From NCBI GenBank assembly GCA_029844215.1, contig CM056728.1, positions 58,443,789 to 58,507,788 on the forward strand: DNA of 64,000 bases, read 5' to 3'. Below are positions 36,589 to 46,368 of this stretch, in pieces. A program made the position numbers and the translations under genes. Under the pieces are notes generated by a model. The model was not told the origin of the DNA, ran no database searches, and worked only from the letters and a program-made list of their open reading frames with translations. Source of the DNA: Przewalskia tangutica (lineage: Eukaryota; Streptophyta; Magnoliopsida; Solanales; Solanaceae). Within the stretch, counting starts at the first letter, position 1, and each line of letters starts with the position of its first letter.

Positions 36589-38051
36589 TGATGCGCGAAA
36601 AGATGCACACACTTTTAAACGCAAGTGCACGTTATCGTATCAAGTAGTATAGTCTTAGATAAGACCGAATATCGTCCTCTAGGATTAGGGTTCAAGTACC
36701 AGTTATCTATTTTCTAGTATCTATTTGGCGAATTAATATTTGATTGGTTGTTTATAACTAAGAATTATTAAAGATAAGTAAATATAAAGAATTACTTCAG
36801 ATGTGATGAGAATAGGGCTTCTATGTATCCTTACTATCGACATGTTACTTACTAATGCATTACTTATGGTATTCTTCTTTTGGAGAAAGCGGGTTCTGAA
36901 ATCGTTTTATACTCCCGTTAGGGTTATATAAACACTCAACCCCAGTATTGTTCCTTACCTAACTTTCGCTGATAAGGGTAACACTATAGGAGGATTAAGC
37001 ACAAAAACCTAGTTGACCGTCACGCACAATGCGCAAAATTAGGGTTGTTAAGCCTCTCATCAACGCTACAAATCTAATTGAGGTATTTTCATCCCCAATT
37101 CAAGACTGTCTACCCAACTTACAGCATATTCACAATCCCCCCTTTTCAGAATCTGATTAGAAATCATATAGTGATAACTAGTTGTCAATTAGCTACCAAG
37201 AATTCAACTCAATTATTGGATAGATCTCTCAATAAGAATAATAACCATAAACATGCATTAATTTATAAGATAAGGTTCAAGAAATTCAACATAGAAAGCC
37301 CTATAAGAGAATTAGTTCCTAGCCATGAATATGACAAGAACTAATTCAAAGTTCATCATGCAAAAACTGAATTAAAGAAAAGAAAAAGGAAAGAAATTAC
37401 TAATGTTTAGGTCTCCAATCTCCTAGCAAGAAAATCTTGAGTTGTGCAAGAAAGGGAACCCTCAAAAACTGCCTAGGGTTCTCCTTATATAGTTTTAAAA
37501 CGCCTCCCTTCTTTTCCTTCCAGGCCTGGCCCAAAAATCCGTCAAAAGACCTAAATTTTCCGCGTCGGCGCCGCGGCCCTGCAGATGGGCGCCGCGGCGC
37601 CGGAAGTTCTGCGATCCGTCGGGTGTTTAGCGCGCGGCCGATATCTGGTCTGATGCGCGCGGCCGCTGTATCTGTAGCTCCTCGGATGTTTAGGCGTCGT
37701 GGCCTGCGTCTGCATGCGAGGGCGCGGCTGAGTCTTACCTCTGAATAGTGGCGTCGCGGCCACGATTTGGCGCCGCGGCTGGATCTTCTGCCTTCTACGA
37801 ATGATAGCGCGCGGCGCTACGATTGCGAGGGCGCGCGGCGCTGATGCAGGTTTTAGCCTTGTTCGCCACTTTCTCTGTTTCGACTCTGCATCTCTCTTTT
37901 GCCCTCTTTTTGCTCTTTTTCCGCCATGTGGCCACTCTAACCACTTTGACTCAAAAGAAAGAAAAACTATCCTAATACGACATTTATAGGTGCAAATTGG
38001 GACAAAAGACTAACTAAAGCAGACTCAAAGGTGTATATAAAATACAGATCA
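36589..38051 (-). repeat. Athila 3' LTR (1.46 kb)
   Basis: On + strand TGATGCGCGAAAAG...AAAATACAGATCA. A G/C-rich block of repeated GGCGCCGCGGC-type palindromes fills about 37560-37850, upstream of the TATA box in element orientation, inside an otherwise A/T-rich LTR. The open frames here are not conserved in the sister LTR. Confidence 0.93.
37483..37492 (-). promoter_or_regulatory. Putative TATA box of Athila 3' LTR
   Basis: Element strand CTATATAAGG, about 560 bp from the LTR start and just downstream of the G/C-rich palindrome block. The 5' LTR copy is 44896-44905, unchanged. Confidence 0.6.
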
Positions 38052-39648
38052 AATACCCCAAACTTAACCTTTGCTCGCCTCGAGCAAAGATAAAAGAAAG
38101 AAATAAAATGAAAGACTCAATAAATAAGAAAATAAACAGACTCCTGCCATTGATCACTTTTCTTTGCATGAATGTTAACTAGAAAAACATGAAGGTTAGC
38201 GAGAATAATATCGAGGAACATATAGCATGGAATTTCAACACATTGAGCTAGATATTTCGCAAACTCATACTTATCATGCTTAAATGGACGTCAATATACT
38301 CAAGTATGCATATAAATTCAAAAATTCCTATGACATGCTTACTTGCTATTCTCCACTAATTCTGGACATACATAAAAGAGATCTTCAGGACTTTAAGGGT
38401 TGTAATGTAGGCTTAGGTAAGGGTTGGTAAAGACAGACATTTAGGCTCATTTTTCTGTACCATAAGCTCTTTGGCTTTTCAATTTTTTTTTTCTTTTTCT
38501 TTTGTTGATTCTTTCCTTCACTTCAATTCTATCCTTCCCCTCTTTTGTTTTGGGAGAGTGAAGTATCTGATAATAATGAGCACCCAAACTTAGGCTTTTG
38601 CCTATTTCTTATTACTTTTGTATTGGGGTGCAACATACTTTATTCACTCTTTTTGTTTTCTTTTTTAACACAATGTACTCCACTGTTTCATATTTTCACT
38701 TATGGTACACTTTGTGGGAATATAGGGTGTCAAAGAAGAAGTTTCAATTTTTAGGCTCAATGGGGCTAACTAGTGATATTTTTAAAGTACGGGATAGAAA
38801 AGAATGGTAAGAATTGGCTATCAAAGAAATGCCTGAGTCATCTCCCTAACATGCATATCCTAACTATTTCGCCTCAAATAGCAAGCAGTCATAACACATA
38901 AGCATTTATCATTTAGCATACATAACTCAAGCAAGAGACTCCAATAGGCAGTTACGTGAGTTTTTGGCATATCTAACCTAAGTGTTTAGATAGTTGCTTC
39001 CATTCCTTTACATTATTCCACCTTACTTCACTAGGTGTTTCTAGCAACTACAACATACATGATCTTTGACAAGCAATTATGACTCAAAAAGAAAAAAAAT
39101 TGTGACTCAAAATAAACATAAAACAATTAAAAAGACTTAAATAAAACATACATGACACACAAATAAAACTAAAACACAAAAACACACCCCCAAACTTAAA
39201 TCACACATTGTCCCCAATGTGTGTAGACTCAAAGACAGTAAAAGAAAAAGACACTTACAGACTTTGGCTAAAATGGTGGTGGTGGCGGTGGATAATGCTT
39301 TGAATTCCGTGAGGGGAGGATTATTCTTAATGTTTTGACCTGGCGATAGGGCCTCCGGATCAGGGTATCCTCTCAGACTCATAGTTTCCGTTGTGGCGCC
39401 GCGGCCCTGCAATTGGGCGCCGCGGCGCCCAAACTTCTGGGCGCCTTCTGCTCATTTGGCGACTTTTCTGGATATCCTTGGCTTCCACCTGTTAACACAG
39501 CACAAATACACGAACCCAAGACCGTGAGACTGATCAAGATAAATTAAAAGAAACTAAAACAGAAGTTGAAATAACAAAATTAAAACATTGGGTTGCCTCC
39601 CAACTAGCGCTGTCTTTTACCGTCTTTTAGCCGGACGCAAGTTCCTTA
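38052..39648 (-). other. Athila 3' internal non-coding region and PPT
   Basis: Between the integrase stop and the 3' LTR. The purine-rich AAGTTTGGGGTATT (element strand, 38052-38065) borders the LTR and is the likely PPT. I see no envelope-like frame. One copy of the G/C-rich palindromic motif also found in the LTR sits at 39395-39429. The rest is A/T-rich without recognisable coding. Confidence 0.65.
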
Positions 39649-40905
39649 TTATTTTAAGAATTGAGAAGTTACCAAGTTCATGTATTCCATTTCATCGATC
39701 AGGTAGGGTTTTATCCTCTGTCCATTTACCTTGAAGGTGACTCCCTCTCTCCCTTTTATTTCAATTGCTCCGTATGGGAATACTCTTACCACCGTGTATG
39801 GTCCTGTCCAACGTGATTTTAACTTGCCTGGAAACAATCTCAACCTTGAGTTGAATAGCAGAACTTGTTGTCCTTCTTGAAAGTCTTTTGGTATCAAATT
39901 CTTATCGTGCCATGCTTTCGTTCTTTCCTTGTAGATCTTTGCATTCTCATAGGCATTGTGTCGGAATTCATCTAATTCGCTCAGCTGTAGTAGCCTCCTC
40001 TGTCCAGCTGCCGTGGTATCCATGTTTAACTTCTTCATTGCCCAGTATGCTCTGTGTTCCAACTCTACTGGCAAATGACATGCTTTACCAAAAACTAATT
40101 TATAAGGTGACATACCAATTGGTGTTTTGAATGCTGTCCGGTATGCCCAATGCGTCGTCGTCGATTTGATAGACCAGTCTTTCCTTGAGTCATTCACCAT
40201 TTTTTCCAATATGCTCTTCACTTCTCTATTTGACATACGCTTGCCCATTAGCTTGAGGATGGTAGGCGGTTGTAGTCTGATGGTAAACTCCATATCGGAA
40301 AGCAATGAATTGGTCTATTGCGAAATGGCTCCTTCATCACCGTGATGAGAGCTCTTGGTGTCTTGAACCTTGTGAAAATATTCTTACGGAGGAATTTTTG
40401 AGCAGTTTCTTGTCGTTTTCTTTGGTGGCCCTTGCTACCCATTTGGACACATAGTCTCGCTGAAGGATATATTGATTTCCAAAGATGGCGGAAATAGTCC
40501 GTAGAAATCAATTCCCCACATCGAATAGTTCTACTTCCATATCGTGTGAAGGCATCTCGTTTCGTCTTGAGATGTTCCTGTTCTTTGACAATTATCATCT
40601 CGCACAAAGGCATGGGCATCCTTGAAGAGTGTTGGCGATAGAATCGCATTGCAATACCTTTGCATTGTTCTTGATGCCCCAAAGTGTCCACGTGATAAGG
40701 TGTGGCAATGGGTGAGAACACTGGTGCATCTCTTCCTCGGCATGCATCGCTTTGATGACTTGGTCGACGGTGTTTGTATAGCATCGGTTCCTCCCAATAG
40801 TAGTGTTTTACTTGAATAAAACCTCTTCACTTCTTTGTCTTGACAAGCACGGGGTAGAACTTTAGGCAAGAAAGTTAACAAAATCAGCGTACCAAGGTAA
40901 ATTAG
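39649..40905 (-). pseudogene. pol: Athila integrase
   Basis: The C-terminal half is one open frame (39649-40305): REVKSILEKMVNDSRKDW, WAYRTAFKTPIGMSPYKLVF, CHLPVELEHRAYWA, YENAKIYKERTKAWHDK and LLFNSRLRLFPGKLKSRW, ending shortly after the FKVNGQRIKPY motif. These are diagnostic of Athila-type integrase. The zinc-finger and core part (40300-40905) is spread over two frames (LRKNIFTRFKTPRALI is legible near 40350-40400), and the first Asp and the HPQ(T/A) region are out of frame. Integrase would insert the cDNA; this copy is interrupted as read. No chromodomain is seen, as expected for Athila. Confidence 0.88.
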
Positions 40906-40970
40906 AATTCATACTTACTCAAACAGTTGTTAAATGCGGAAAGTGATCATTTATTTGCACATCCTTGGTG

Positions 40971-42270
40971 TTACGGCTCTGTATTCTCCAGTCTGGACAA
41001 GTGGTCTGCAACTGAATTCTCTGTTCCTTTCTTATCACGAATCTCTACGTCAAATTCTTGTAGAAGTAGGACCCATCGAATGAGGCGAGGCTTTGCATCC
41101 TTCTTTGTCATTAAGTACTTTATAGCAGAGTGGTCAGTGTATACTATCACTTTATTTCCAATCAAGTAGGGCCTGAATTTCTCAAACGCATATACTATAG
41201 CTAGTAATTCTTTTTCAGTAGTTGCATAATTAAATTGTGCGTCATTTAGAGTTTTACTAGCATAGTAAATGGATCTAAATACCTTGTCGATTCTCTGTCC
41301 AAGTACCGCTCCAACTGCATAGTCGCTTGCGTCGCACATGAGTTCAAATGGGAGCTCCCAATTTGGTGCAATAACTATGGGTGCTGAGGTAAGCTTCTCC
41401 TTGAGCGTTTGAAATGCGGATAAGCATTCTTTATTGAAGTCGAAGGCTACCCCCGTCATTAGCAATGTGGAGAGGGGCTTTGAAACCTTTGAAAAATCTT
41501 TGATAAATCTTCTATAGAAGTCTGCATGTCCAAGGAAACTTCTGACTCCTTTTGTTGATACTGGAGGTGGTAGATTTTCGATCACTGAGATCTTTGCTTT
41601 GTCCACCTCAATACCTTGGCTTGATATTTTATGCCCCAAGACGATTCCTTCTGTCACCATGAAGTGACACTTCTCCCAATTTAGCACAAGGTTGGATTCT
41701 TCGCACCGGCTCAACACTGCTTCTAGATGCTTTAAACATTCATCAAATGATGCTCCAAAGACCGAAAAGTCATCCATAAAGATCTCTATAGTCCTCTCTA
41801 CCATATCTGAGAAAATTGCCATCATACACCTTTGAAAAGTAGCAGGTGCATTGCAGAGTCCAAATGGCATTCTTCTAAAGGCAAATGTGCCAAAAGGGCA
41901 AGTAAATGTTGTCTTTTCACGATCTTACGGGGCTATTGCAATCTGGTGATACCGAGTATCCATCCAAAAGCAATAGTAGTTATGCCTGCGAGTCATCCAA
42001 CATTTGATCTAGGAATGGCAACGGAAAGTGGTCTTTTCTAGTTGCCTTATTCAACTTGCGATAGTCAATGCAGATTCTCCATCCGGTGACTGTTCTCGAA
42101 GGGATGAGTTCATTTCTTTCGTTAGCCACCACTGTTATTCCACCCTTTTTCGGCACCACTTGTACTGGACTTACCCAAGTGCTATCAGATATGGGGTAAA
42201 TTACTCCTGCATCGAGCCAGTTTAGGATTTCTTTCCTTACTACCTCCTAAATAGTTGCGTTCAGTCGAAT
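40971..42270 (-). pseudogene. pol: Athila reverse transcriptase-RNase H
   Basis: The larger part is a continuous 299-codon frame (40971-41870): MPFGLCNAPATFQRCM, the catalytic IFMDDFSVFG, GIVLGHKISSQGIEVD, RSFLGHADFYRRFIKDFSK; then RNase H MCDASDYAVGAVLGQ, NYATTEKELLAIVYAFEKF, YTDHSAIKYL and NSVADHLSRLE at its end. The N-terminal RT part reads further upstream (VVPKKGGITVV, WRICIDYRKLNKAT, FPLPFLDQMLD; 42040-42200) and is separated by frame changes near 41900-42000. RT copies the RNA to DNA, and RNase H removes the template. The catalytic Asp pair is intact. This is the best preserved protein-coding stretch in the window. Confidence 0.9.
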
Positions 42271-42769
42271 CTGGGCTTCGATGGAAGGTCTGCTCTCCTC
42301 ATCTAGACGGATCTTATGCATTACCGTCGATGGACTTATCCCTTTTATGTCTGCTAATGTCCATCCAATAGCCCGCTTGTGATTCTTTAGTACTCTTAGT
42401 AGTTTATCAATCTCTTCGGTGGATAGGTGGCATGAAATGATTACTGGTAGGGTTTTCTCTTCACCTAGGTATCGGTATTGTAGATGATTGGGTAGGATTT
42501 TTAACTCTAACTCTGGGGCCTTCTCTGTGGATGGTAATGATCTTTACGGTACTGTCGACTCTTCATACTTCTTTGTCCTTGTATCCCATTTTCATAAGCA
42601 TTCATCCAATTTGCATACTCCATCGATCTGGATCGTTTCTACTATCATCATCTCATGTGGTCGATCTTCTTCAAGCGTATCATCATATTCGAACTCTTTG
42701 TTTGACATTGTCTCTCGATAAGATCAATGGTGGCGATTATCTTTGGCCTCTGGAAAATTTCTTTGTTTG

Positions 42770-43130
42770 AAGAACATTAAAAATCACCTCTTCTTCATCT
42801 ACCAAGCTTGATTCCCTTTTGAACATCAATGAGAGCACATCCTGTGGCTAAGAAGGTGCACTTGATATGATGGGGATTCCATCGTTATCTTGTATGTCTA
42901 AGATAACGAAATCGTGGGAAGATGAACTTGTCCACTTTTACTAATATGTCTTGATGACTCCTCTCGGATGAACAATTGGCGGTCGACTAAGCTGAGTGAT
43001 GTTTGTAGGTTTGATTTCTCCCATTTCTAGTTTGCGAGAAAACTAGATAGGGCATCAGTTATACTGCTCCCGGTGCATACGGTGCTGTTGACATTCAAAC
43101 TTTCCAATAGTGCATGGGATGGTAAAGCTC
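42770..43130 (-). pseudogene. Athila protease remnant
   Basis: Short minus-strand fragments resemble the protease-to-RT linker of Athila elements: VDKFIFP and VILDIQD-like (about 42890-42930), ATGCALIDVQKG (about 42820-42860). The active-site Asp-Ser/Thr-Gly triad is not legible, and several stops are present. The assignment relies mainly on position between the gag-side frame and RT. Confidence 0.6.
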
Positions 43131-43332
43131 GAGTCTTGTAACCGAGGCGGTTGTCTGTAGGATGGCACTACATTCTTGATTAACATTACCGTTTCGTAAT
43201 CCTCTATCTTCCTCTTTTGCTAAGCACATCCTTCCGTGAACTTGGCGTAGCTCGGCATTTGTTCTAGTGCTTGACAAGCGGGATATTGAGTTGCAATTGT
43301 TTGAGAACCTCGCGAATGCGGAGAATTGCTTG

Positions 43333-43728
43333 TCAAGAGTGCGTGTTTTTAACTTCTGGGGATAAGGTATCATCACTTGGGGTGTCGTTGCCACCGTGGT
43401 CTTTATTTTTCGATTTACGGGCTCTGGGCGCGGCCACGATCTTGGCGCGCGGCTCACTATCCTGCAATGTCTCGGATGCCAGAACTTCCTGTACTATCTC
43501 CGAATCCTCGGTGCCGCGGCCCTGATCATTGGCGCCGCGGCGCGGCAGCTGCTGCAAACTTTCTCTCTCCCCTGATTTGGCATCCTTCAGGTCAATTGCC
43601 TGACATTGTGTTTCCTTATTGCTTATCCCAGATGCAGATTGCTCTTCTTGCGGTTCGCTGTTGAATATGACCGCGAGTTCTGCTATTTCTGTTTCCAACC
43701 TCTTTATACCCAACCTCATTTCGTCCAT
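43333..43728 (-). pseudogene. Athila gag-end remnant
   Basis: A 131-codon frame (MDEMRLGIKRLETEIAELAV at its start) in the place of the C-terminal gag/linker region. Its beginning has the helical, acidic look of that region in Athila polyproteins. It then runs through two G/C-rich palindromic motifs (43429-43456 and 43510-43545) related to those in the LTR, which suggests later insertion or copying of that motif. Capsid and zinc-knuckle sequences are absent; only about 250 bp separate it from the primer site. Function is unknown and probably none. Confidence 0.5.
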
Positions 43729-43977
43729 GAACTGAGCTTGGGACCTCGTGAGACTGAGTATAGTTTCTCGTAGTTCCTCCCTCTATTCCTCTATGGTTGG
43801 CTCTCTATCATATGGACAGTAAAAATCCATATCTAAAGTGTTCCTGAAACGAATCAAAGGCAAAAAAAAAAATCACGGCACCTCGAACTTTCGTAAAAAC
43901 TAAAAAAATAAAAATAACAAACTAACGACCAAATTAGAAATTAAAAATAGATAATTTGATGTTGAACTAATGCCTAA

Positions 43978-43995
43978 TCCCCGGCAACGGCGCCA
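43978..43995 (-). promoter_or_regulatory. Athila primer binding site, tRNA-Asp
   Basis: Element strand TGGCGCCGTTGCCGGGGA, six bases after the 5' LTR end (AGTTTT between). This is the classic tRNA-Asp complement used by plant Athila elements. Confidence 0.92.
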
Positions 43996-44001
43996 AAAAC
44001 T

Positions 44002-45455
44002 TGATGCGCGAAAAGATGCACACACTTTTAAACGCAAGTGCACGTTATCGTATCAAGTAGTATAGTCTTAGATAAGACCGAATATCGTCCTCTAGGATTA
44101 GGGTTCAAGTACCAGTTATCTATTTTCTAGTATCTATTTGGCGAATTAATATTTGATTGGTTGTTTATAACTAAGAATTATTAAAGATAAGTAAATATAA
44201 AGAATTACTTCAGATGTGATGAGAATAGGGCTTCTATGTATCCTTACTATCCGCTTATGTTACTTACTAATGCATTACTTATGGTATTCTTCTTTTGGAG
44301 AAAGCGGAGTTTCTGAAATCGTTTTATACTCAGTTAGTGTTATATAAACACTCAACCCCAGTATTGTTCCTTACCTAACTTTCGCTGATAAGGGTAACGC
44401 TATAGGAGGATTAAGCACAAAAACCTAGTTGACCGTCACGCACAATGCGCAAAATTAGGGTTGTTAAGCCTCTCATCAACGCTACAAATCTAATTGAGGT
44501 ATTTTCATCCCCAATTCAAGTATCTGCCAACTTACAACATATTCACAATCCCCCCTTTTCAGAATCTGATTAGAAATCATATAGTGATAACTAGTTGTCA
44601 ATTAGCTACCAAGAATTCAACTCAATTATTGGATAGATCTCTCAATAAGAATAATAACCATAAGCATGCATTAATTTATAACATAAGGTTCAAGAAATTC
44701 AACATAGAAAGCCCTATAAGAGAATTAGTTCCTAGCCATGAATATGACAAGAACTAATTCAAAGTTCATCATGCAAAAACTGAATTAAAGAAAAGAAAAA
44801 GGAAAGAAATTACTAATGTTTAGGTCTCCAATCTCCTAGCAAGAAAATCTTGAGTTGTGCAAGAAAGGGAACTCTCCAAAACTGCCTAGGGTTCTCCTTA
44901 TATAGTTTTAAAACGCCTCCCTTCTTTTCCTTCCAGGCCTGGCCCAAAAATCCGTCAAAAGACCTAAATTTTCGCGTCGGCGCGCGGCCCTGCAGATGGC
45001 GCCGGCCGGAAGTTGCGATCCGTCGGGTGTTTGGCGTCGCGGCCGATATCGCTGTGCGGCGCCGCGGCCTGCTCTGTAGCTCCTCGGATGTTTGCGCGTG
45101 ACCTGCATCTGTCTGCGAGGCGCGGCGTGAGTCTTCGCCTCTCGAATAGTGGGCGCGCGGCCAGTTTAGCGCCGCGACTGCGGATCTTCGCGCCTTCTGC
45201 GAATGATAGCGCGCGACGCTTCATTGCGGGCGCGCGGCGCAGTGCAGGTTTTAGCCTTGTTCGCCACTTTCTCTGTTTTCAGCTCTGGCATCTCCTCTTT
45301 TGCCCTCTTTTAGCTCTTTTTCCGCCATTTGGCCACTTTAACCACTTTGACTCAAAAGAAAGAAAAACTATCCTAATACGACATTTATATGTGCAAAATG
45401 GGACAAAAGACTAACTAAAACAGACTCAAAAGGTGTATATAAAATACACCGATCA
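44002..45455 (-). repeat. Athila 5' LTR (1.45 kb)
   Basis: TGATGCGCG...ACACCGATCA. Almost identical to 36589-38051 over A/T-rich parts; the G/C-rich palindrome block (44975-45245) differs by many small losses. TATA complement at 44896-44905. Confidence 0.93.
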
Positions 45456-46368
45456 GCGCTGCCCCTGGTCGGACAGGCTCTCGCATAGTGACCCTGCTGT
45501 CCACAAGTATAGCAAACTCCCGAAGTAGTACCACAACTCCCTGAATGGGATCTACCACATCGGACACACTGAGCGGACCTCGATCGGTTAGCACCCTTGC
45601 TACCCTGGAAATCCGAAGTCCTGGGGCCCGACACGCCCCGAATACCTGGTATCGAAGGCGGTGCGGGAGTGCTCTGGCTGGTGTGGTGCAAATCTAGGCT
45701 TCTTGGCCGTCCTCCCGAAGCTACCAAAAGATCCGGCCGTCTCGCCTTAACCTGCTGATATCCGTCGACCCGTCGGTCTCTACGCCTCACACCAGTGCAT
45801 GAGCACGAATGCGGGCAATGTCCATGCCGGTGAAGAGCCACACCGAGCAAGACTACGCGGATAATCATCTAACCGGTGGCGTAGCGATGCACCTGTCCTC
45901 CATACGCTACTAGCGCGAGGACATATCGAGCCATGAATCGAACTCGGCGTTGTACTCCTGGCGTGCGCCTCTGCTCTCGGCATCAAAACTTGTCGGCGTG
46001 CCCTCTCATCTGCGGAGGCAAGAAGTGAGTCGAAAAAGCCTCCGAGAACTCGTCCCAAATAGTGGGGCGCGTGCTCTCCCGGGACAACTCGCGAGTCAAA
46101 CCAATCGATCGCGGTATCACGCGCGGCCGCGAACCGAAGATCACGGACTCGGTCTCTGAAGCCTTGATCACTCGCATGATCCTCAGAATCGGCGGATGAA
46201 CTCCTGCGGATCATCCTCAGGCCTCGACCCGTAGAACTCTGGCGGGCTACAACTCAGAAAATCTCGTAGCCTCAAACTATCCGATCTCGGGTGAACCACA
46301 GGCACTGCTGGAACTGGAACTGCTGCATCCAGTCTATCGCCGTATCGCCACGATCACGGCGATGGTGG
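45456..46368 (-). pseudogene. gag: H gag: capsid and single zinc knuckle, 5' end cut
   Basis: Minus strand: RVIKASETESVI, TIWDEFSEAF and HFLPPQMR (45985-46170), a Q-rich/LDDY stretch, then a clean zinc-knuckle unit (about 45473-45568) with CVRCGRSH.GSC followed by CYTCGQQGHYARAC (CX2CX4HX4C). Gag forms the particle and the knuckle binds RNA. Only one knuckle unit is present, in contrast to M1 and M3. The start is missing: at 46369 the reading meets the M2 LTR in the region equivalent to AILGGIVANM of the other gags, with no primer site. The 3' end is the Athila insertion. Frame changes occur near 45870 and 45990. Confidence 0.85.

Larger units (their letters stand above)
36589..45455 (-). mobile_element. 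Athila-type Ty3/gypsy element in H gag
   Basis: 8.87-kb element, minus strand: 5' LTR 44002-45455, tRNA-Asp primer site, gag-region remnant, protease remnant, RT-RNase H, integrase, long 3' non-coding region, PPT, 3' LTR 36589-38051. The 5-bp target duplication GCGCT is perfect (36584-36588 and 45456-45460). LTR ends are TGAT...ATCA. Most of gag is missing between primer site and protease, so it could not move without a helper even if pol were intact. It inserted just downstream of the H gag zinc knuckle. Confidence 0.93.
9886..46368 (-). mobile_element. H: Tekay/Del-type chromovirus with pol, split by four insertions
   Basis: Parts on the minus strand, right to left in element order: gag 45456-46368 (5' end cut by M2), protease-RT-RNase H-integrase start 34315-36588, integrase core-chromodomain 24549-25743, PPT 24419-24432, 3' LTR 23885-24418 + 9886-11910. 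Continuity is shown at two joins. E2 splits the integrase region exactly between HPGST and KMYHDL with TGATC/TGGTC flanks, and the Athila element splits the gag end with GCGCT on both sides. This is the only element in the window that once encoded a full chromovirus pol, so its family is the likely helper of the E and M elements. Its own 5' LTR lies beyond M2, outside the window. Confidence 0.8.

Noticed and set aside
36589..36600. Athila LTR boundary at AAAATACA (38046 and 45448)
   Set aside because: That choice gave no matching target duplication. Extending to GATCA in both LTRs gives TGAT...ATCA ends and a perfect GCGCT duplication.
37560..37850. CpG island of a host gene promoter
   Set aside because: Both Athila LTRs carry it at the same place, and no host gene is adjacent.
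38052..39648. Envelope-like gene of the Athila element
   Set aside because: No long minus-strand frame or membrane-type protein is visible; the + strand frames near 38545-38810 are antisense and A/T-driven.
45368..45868. A separate host zinc-finger gene
   Set aside because: The CCHC box and flanks are H gag continuing into the Athila LTR by chance reading.
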